From: Endomychus coccineus | Taxonomy: Eukaryota; Arthropoda; Insecta; Coleoptera; Endomychidae | Assembly: GCA_958510875.1 (NCBI GenBank) | Contig: OY294070.1 | Location: 13,569,631 to 13,633,630, forward strand | Length of the DNA stretch: 64,000 bases | Direction of reading: 5' to 3' | Part shown: positions 57,963 through 64,000 of the stretch, one piece after another | Layout: every line of letters starts with the position of its first letter | How positions within the stretch are numbered: position 1 is the stretch's first letter | The notes under the pieces: model-generated | The model's input: the letters and a program-made list of their open reading frames with translations, nothing else | Databases searched by the model: none | Told to the model about the DNA's origin: nothing | Program-made: the position numbers and the translations under genes

Positions 57963-60555
57963 GAGAGTGAAGAAGTGACAGGAATCCTGTGGCTCATTCA
58001 CACGAGTCTTTCGAACGGCGTTCACGAGATCTGGGGACGTAAATTAACCAACGTTTCTCGAAATAAGCCTCGAATAAGAATTTTAAAAATATCCAATTAA
58101 CAGGAAATGAAACAAAAGAGGGGCACAAACTTCTTTTCATCCGTCGCGTCACATTTAACACTAGCATCTGACAGATGTTAAGAACTAATTTCAAAGGACT
58201 AAACGTTTGGAGTTTGACATTCAACGAAATTGTTCATTAAATAAAAAGTATAGTGGGTGTGTGTATATGGCTTTTGTTCACGGGTAAATTTGACGTGCTT
58301 TATTAATCAATGAACCGATTTACATATTATAAACGTACTACTGTCATTCGATACTTTCTTGTTTTTAATTGTTTGACGCTATACGCATTGTTTTGTTTTC
58401 TCCAGGTCGTGTCGTTGTGAAAAAATGCGAACGCAGATTAGGTTTCTTCCCATTTGATATTAGGGTTCGCCATAAACAATTTAATCGTGATTCATTCTTA
58501 TTATTGTTGGAATCGAATTGCGTATCGATTAATTTATAAGCAAATTTTGTTTGCATCTTCGTATTATTTTCGATACGATTTGTAAGTCATCGTACTGGGA
58601 ATTGTTACAATTTTATTTTTATGATCGTTCGAAATCGGAATTGTTATTCCATAATCTTTGTTGGATACACTCTTTCCGGCACGATTACAGTAAATTTAAC
58701 TGCTTTTGATAGTTTATACCGCAGGTCAGTGTATTCAACTCAACATTATGAACAATGTTGTTGTCCTTACGACCTTACATTTCCGATATTATATGGAAAA
58801 ACTAATCAAGTTGGCGTAGATATGAAATAATTTTTATCAGTTCAAATATAGTTAAGCATACATTTTGGAGAGAAAGATTTAAAAAAGAGGTTATCAGTCC
58901 AGTCATCTCCGAATTGTTTGAACCGCCAGTAATTCTTATCAAACGTTGGGAAGACTTAGGGAATGGAAGAAAATGAATTTTCAACCCGGTTCCAGTGTGC
59001 GCGTTTTCCCATTCATCCTCTGGGGTAAAAATTTGACATTTGAAATGACCTGGAACGAATAGAATATGAATTCTAAGCAAAAAAGGTTCCCTAAACTTTT
59101 CTCCATCTTTTCTGAGTTATTTGCTGTTGAAGTTTTCGCAAATAACTCGGCAACCTTGGATTTTATCGGAAAATGTGTCACGGTAAAAATTGACGGCAAT
59201 GGAACAAACGATTTGGTTGTCACATAATATCTCTGTAGGAGCAATATTGACAGAGTTATAGTTCGCCTGAGTTCCCCTAAAACTGAAATTAAAGCATTCA
59301 AACTAGTCCAGTCAATAAGCGGGGAAATTTGGCCGACTTTCTAAGAAAAAACATGATTGCATGATGTTCTATGGCCCACGTAGGTCATTCGTGACTAGCA
59401 AGGTAAACTCCGACGGTCTGCCATTAAGCGCTAAAGTAACCCTTTTTTCACCCCCTTTCTTAAGATACTTTTTGATTTACAAAAAATGAGAATTAAGCCG
59501 CCTTCAAAATGGATACCAAGAAGTTTTTTGGGTCGCTGAAGACGATTTCCGGGTCATTTTCCCGGAAAACTCATTCAATGAGAGGAAAATCAGGGAAATT
59601 TCGTAATTTTCATACAAAATTGCTCATTTGCCACGTGATTATCGTTTTATACATGAAAGATGTTGGCAGTCGCGTATTTCGATCCAAAGTAGACCAAAAC
59701 TAGGAAAATTTGCGGGAAACAGTGATAAACCTGAAAAGAAAATCTTTCCACGTCATTGAAATTATCACGCGATTTTTTTTAATGTAATTTTTTGAGTGAT
59801 TTTGTTGATGCGCATCGAAAACACAAATTAAATTAAATTAAAATTAAATTAAATTGCAAAAATTAAAACTAATGGCAAAAAAAACAATTGTTTGAAAATT
59901 GCGGAAATCAAAGGAAATTTCAAGGAGAAACTCTCTAACGTCATTGAAATTATCATTATTCACAGGAAAACAGACTGTCGGTTCGATTTGTTTTTGAAAA
60001 GTTCCTCTTTCACAGAGACGTTGGTGAAGACGTGTGATGAGGTATCACGAGCTGAGTTATACATCTCTGCATAGAGCCAAGTCTAGCTTCCAAAGAATTT
60101 CCATTCGCATGACCATACATAAAATGCATATCAGCGTTAGTGTAATTATTCATATTGAAGATTTAAAAGGCACAATTGAACTACGACATAAAAAAAAAAA
60201 CAAAAAAACCTCCTACTAGATTTTAGATTCCATTTACAGAAGATATACCCCCCCCCCCTTGATGCACGAAGTCGTATTTTATTTTTTTATTAAGAACCCC
60301 TATTGCTTTTACGGAAACAACACAAGAGTTATAAAAGTTTTGCAATAAATCGTTCTTTCCAACATATAAATTAAGAAATGATGTTTTGTTAAAAATATCT
60401 GGTAAAAAAAGGTATAGTGGTTGCATGTTACACCCCTTTAAAAGACACAACAAAATTAAAAAATATTCATAGGTAGTTTTTTTTATTGGTAGAACACGTC
60501 CATAAAATAATGTCACTTGTTTAACTCTTCAGCAATTTCAAGAAGAAAAAAAAAA
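57963..60555. other. Non-coding sequence
   Basis: Intron-like. An AAATT pentamer repeat lies at about 59824-59857, a C10 run at about 60249-60258 and an A-run at 60190. Minus-strand frames of 92 and 106 codons (58802-59301) match nothing. Confidence 0.45.
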
Positions 60556-60559
60556 CAAT

Positions 60560-61450
60560 TCAAATTACTTGTGAAATAGAAGTGAACGAAACCATAAATT
60601 TCCTAGATATGAACATTAGGCATGATGCAGATGGAAAAATATAAACTTCGTGGTTTACTAAAGAAGTTTGGTCTCAACGTTATCTTCTCTTCAATTCCGT
60701 TGCACCAACAAGTTATAAAAAAAAGTGTTATAAACAGCCTTACGGATTGCAAGGTTAGATTGTCCCACCCAGAGGACCGTCCCAAAAATTTAAAAATTGT
60801 TCGTAATACACAGGAAATGAATGGCTACCCAAAATTACCATTTCTCAATCACATCATTAAAGAAAGAATAAACAAAATTTATAATGGAACCTCATATATC
60901 AATAACATAAACAGTAATACAGATAATTTGATCTGCATGTTATTACTATACATTCCGGAGACCTCAGAGAAAATGAGGAAATGTTCAAAAAAGTAAGATA
61001 TAAACTTTGCGCGTAAACCTACTAACTGTGTTAGGAAATATTTTTTAAATCTAAAACCTTTAATACCTAAAGATAAACAAACCCACAAAGTATACAATTT
61101 AAATTGTTTAGATTGCGATGGGACTCATACAGAAATCTTTTAGCAATATTTACAAAAAAAAATGTATGGCCATAAGTATAGTACAAGAAACAAAAACTTA
61201 GAAAATTCCACCGCCCTTACCGTTTTGATTACAAAAATGTTAATAAGCCAACTGAGGAAATCAATTATTATAAAAGATCTGTTCTGGAAATGATTCACAT
61301 ATAAGGTGACTTCAAGTCTGTAAGTCATAGAACAGACATTCAGTCATTAAGTCAGATTTATACTAATTTAATTAATTAAAACCCTTGCATAAAAGGATAT
61401 TGTAAGTTTAATAATTGGATTTTATAAAAAACACTTTGAAGGGTTGGAAT
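60560..61450 (+). pseudogene. Penelope-like element family A, RT C-terminus to endonuclease
   Basis: Most complete copy of the family. The frame 60622-60996 includes NSLTDCKVRLSHPEDRPKN, VRNTQEMNGYPKLPFLNHII and KERINKIYNGTSYINN, ending near YIPETSEK. Later frames give FARKPTNC, YNLNCLDCDGTH (where the GIY-YIG strand should be), KKMYGHKYST and the LENSTAL region. RT palm motifs lie further 5' and are absent. Frameshifts separate the parts. Confidence 0.75.
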
Positions 61451-61860
61451 TTTAAAATATAATGAATCAACAGTTACAAATTTAGAAAACTCATAGTATT
61501 GACTTGACAGTAGTTATTTTAATTAATTCTAAAAACGTCATCCCCTATTCTCTCATAGACGGCCAGATCATTTATTAATATACTTCACTCAGGGATGAGT
61601 GAATAAGATTTGTTATACTTGCTAATTCCTACATGCGTCTTTATAATGTTAAAAACGCATATTTTAGGTAGAATGCTCAAATAGCAATATTTCTAATAAG
61701 GTCTGACAACCTTTTTCGATTACCTCATAATTCTGTTTATTTCGGCGATCTGGGACATAATATGTCTTCTGATGATGGTCATGAGACCGAAACTTACGTA
61801 AAGACGAACATATGAAGCATATGTGTTAGTGTGACCTATTTCCCGAGAATTTATAAAATA
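61451..61860 (+). repeat. PLE family A 3' tail and terminus
   Basis: The 3' UTR words shared with 2690-2890 (CTACATGCGTCTTTATAA, AATAGCAATATTTCTAATAA) lead to TCTTCTGATGATGGTCATGA, GACCGAAACTTACGTAAAGA and TGTGTTAGTGTGACCTATTT. This is the terminal sequence seen at 21855 in the other orientation. Confidence 0.7.
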
Positions 61861-63045
61861 ACTTACAGGATCGAGTTTGGTAAAAACGGCTTTAGAGCAG
61901 TTGGGGAAGGAGATTTGACAGAAACTAGGAAGTGAAAGGATTTATAGAGGGAGACGATTATTGTGTAGCTGGAACGTAATGTAGTTATTGACATTTCATA
62001 ATTAATTAATCAATAGCGAATTGTGAGAGTGGAGAGGCGTTTATATTTAAGCTTTATACACTTGGATATTAATAATAATATTTGACAGAGAGGAAGACAA
62101 AGGCGAATTCAATATACATTTGTAACGTCTGGCTAATTCTCCGTTTTGTGAATAGCAATGATTTTGCGGAATTTTGGCTTTCACATTAATTTTATATATG
62201 AGATCAATAAGAAATATTCAAAGGCACACAGGTTCCAGCACCGAGATCTGGCCTCGTATCTCTCTCGCTCGCTCTTTCGCTGATTATCTCGAATGTAAAG
62301 CTTGAAGTGTGCCTTTCAAAAGGACTGCGATATTTCGAACACATTTCGATATCTCGAGTCTGACGAGGTTTGCCACTGCGTTCAAAGTGACGACAGGCTA
62401 TTTCCTTTGTACCCAGACACAATACCAACTATTATCAGCAAATTACAATAAAATATTCCGAACATTCAGACCATCGGATGCTCCCGATTTCGACGAAAGT
62501 AGATCAAACGAAGTAACGACGAGAATAATAAATTGAAAATAATTTTTTTTTAATATATTCAACATTCTTAATCCTTTACTATTACATTATTCGTAATTTC
62601 AAAAATAAAAAATATATAGAATGCTCAATTTCAAACAAAATATTGGTGATGAATATTCACTTATAATATCCCATGTGCAAAATTTCCGGAAATTAATTTG
62701 TGCACTCGGGATATTCGGAATGAGAATTTCACACCGAAGAAAAATTAGTTTAAAATAATTTCAATGTGATATTATTCGACATTTTGTCATGAAAATATGA
62801 GACATTACGAAGGAATGCCATAATTTATCTATATGATTTTGAGAGTTTGATGTAAGCGAGTCCAAACGTCAAAAAAACTTGTGGTGTTTTCATGCCTAAA
62901 TTGTGTATGGTTATAATTCATAATGTTTCGCCACGGAATCGAAAATCCTTCAGAAATTCGAAATAAAATTCAACATATAATTCCAGAAAATACAAAAAAA
63001 ATCAAGGGCAAGTGTATGGAGGCAGTTTATGGACTTTTGTAATTT
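61861..63045. other. Non-coding; unique block at 62200-62540
   Basis: 62230-62500 is non-repetitive with a TCTCTCTCGCTCGCTC run and TTCGATATCTCGAG. Frames on both strands match nothing. Candidate regulatory block. Confidence 0.35.
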
Positions 63046-63350
63046 TTGATCCACCCACTTTAGTTGTACAACATTGTTAAAAGTGGATTAAATATGGTTT
63101 ATTACATGTTATTGAATTACATTTTATTTACTAAAATTGGTGGAATTATGTGTTTTTAACTAATGGTTTTCTTTTGGCAACTGATTTACAATAAAATTCA
63201 AATATCTTTTGATCCACCTACTTTAATTGTGTTAAATTATTTTAAATAGATTATATATAGTCTCTTTTATGTTTTTGGGTCAAATTTGATTTACTAAAAT
63301 TAGAGAAATTATATTTGTTTTTAGCAAACGATAGTTTCTGTTTTTTAAGC
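63046..63350. repeat. Two-copy direct repeat, about 163 bp
   Basis: TTGATCCACC(C/T)ACTTTA(G/A)TTGT opens units at 63046 and 63209. Both continue with TTTACTAAAATT.G and TTTTTA(A/G)C(T/A)AA. Units are moderately diverged. Confidence 0.7.
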
Positions 63351-64000
63351 GAATCAAATAATTATAAAATAGTAATAATGCTTAATGGAAATAGGCGGCC
63401 ATGGCTATGACAGATACCATGATAAATGTCATTATTATACTTTTTCTATATTTTGTACAAAATCAATCGTCTCAGATTATATTGTAACAATGAACTGTTG
63501 CAAACATCTATATAATTTAACAGAATTGGCAAGAATAAATTGAACAAAATGGTTTCAAAATATTACATTTATTTGCTTAAACACAAATATTTGGTAAATT
63601 CTGTCCTTTGCTATTCGCCATTACGAAGAGAGGATTTTTTAGAGGAATATCAAAAACATGCAAATGTTGTTATGAAATTAAATAAAATATAGATTTTAAT
63701 AATAAATCGAATGAATTTAAATATTTAATTTATTTTTGTGAACGGTTGTTTTGTTATGTGTTGTATCACTTTCAAACTCATTTGTTAAACGTCGAAAAAT
63801 ATCCACTATAATTTTGCCTCTCTACCCTAAAAGAAAAAATATCCGCTGAAATTTTTTCGTTGGCATGGCAACAAGTCAAAATAAAAGTATTTCATTTTCA
63901 ATTGTCGGTGTGAAATTCTCCAAAAAATTTATTCCATTTCCAATTTCCAGAATTCAGATTATTATTCCCGCTGTTTTAAGCGATGTATTGTAAATTGTAA
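63351..64000. other. AT-rich non-coding sequence
   Basis: No feature recognised to the window end. Confidence 0.5.

Noticed and set aside
58802..59301. Two overlapping minus-strand frames of 92 and 106 codons
   Set aside because: Translations match no family and they overlap in different frames; likely chance.
60223..60516. 97-codon minus-strand frame next to a C10 run
   Set aside because: Begins inside low-complexity sequence and has no recognisable motif.

Overview
The window looks like AT-rich nuclear DNA of an insect. Spliceosomal exon borders, Penelope-like (PLE), Jockey/R1/I-type LINE, hAT, Tc1 and DD41D mariner relics, a metazoan histone H2A piece with its 3' stem-loop, and long microsatellites all point that way. 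Species and order cannot be fixed from the sequence.

Only one segment looks like functional host coding sequence: a 141-bp phase-0 exon on the minus strand (39577-39717) with consensus splice sites. It encodes a CUX1/CASP-type coiled-coil segment. I read it as an internal exon of the homeobox gene cut (ct), which would make most of the other bases introns of that gene, transcribed right to left. No second cut exon was found. Several unique, CpG-containing, repeat-free blocks (about 9.5, 12.1, 15.1, 25.1, 29.1, 32.9, 36.0, 51.4, 56.0 and 62.2 kb) are candidate intronic regulatory sequence, by inference only.

Most of the rest is dead mobile DNA. 0-6 kb: Tc1-like element, PLE relic, two I/R1-type LINE RNase H fragments. 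6-9 kb: tandem duplication with a palindrome-rich DNA element inserted in one unit. 10-15 kb: LINE scraps. 15.6-18.4 kb: minus-strand LINE split by a hAT element. 20-23 kb: LINE with an exact 109-bp duplication, PLE, higher-order tandem repeat. 25-32 kb: PLE pieces, a fold-back element, LINE C-terminus, minisatellite. 33.2-37.5 kb: two blocks of a 52-bp satellite around a 1.15-kb unique island. 38-39 kb: duplicated mariner-ended repeat. 42.5-46.5 kb: large palindromic element. 46.6-54 kb: PLE, a nearly complete DD41D mariner, LINE. 56-62 kb: LINE, PLE and plain intron.

The most unusual object is the palindromic element at 42515-46468. Its arms (314 bp, an AT microsatellite, then 550 bp) flank an 805-bp core. 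The core carries the C-terminal half of a histone H2A gene, its stop codon and an intact replication-dependent histone 3' stem-loop. That insert lies between two 70-bp direct repeats, and PLE sequence has invaded one arm only. It looks like capture of a host gene fragment by a fold-back-type element.
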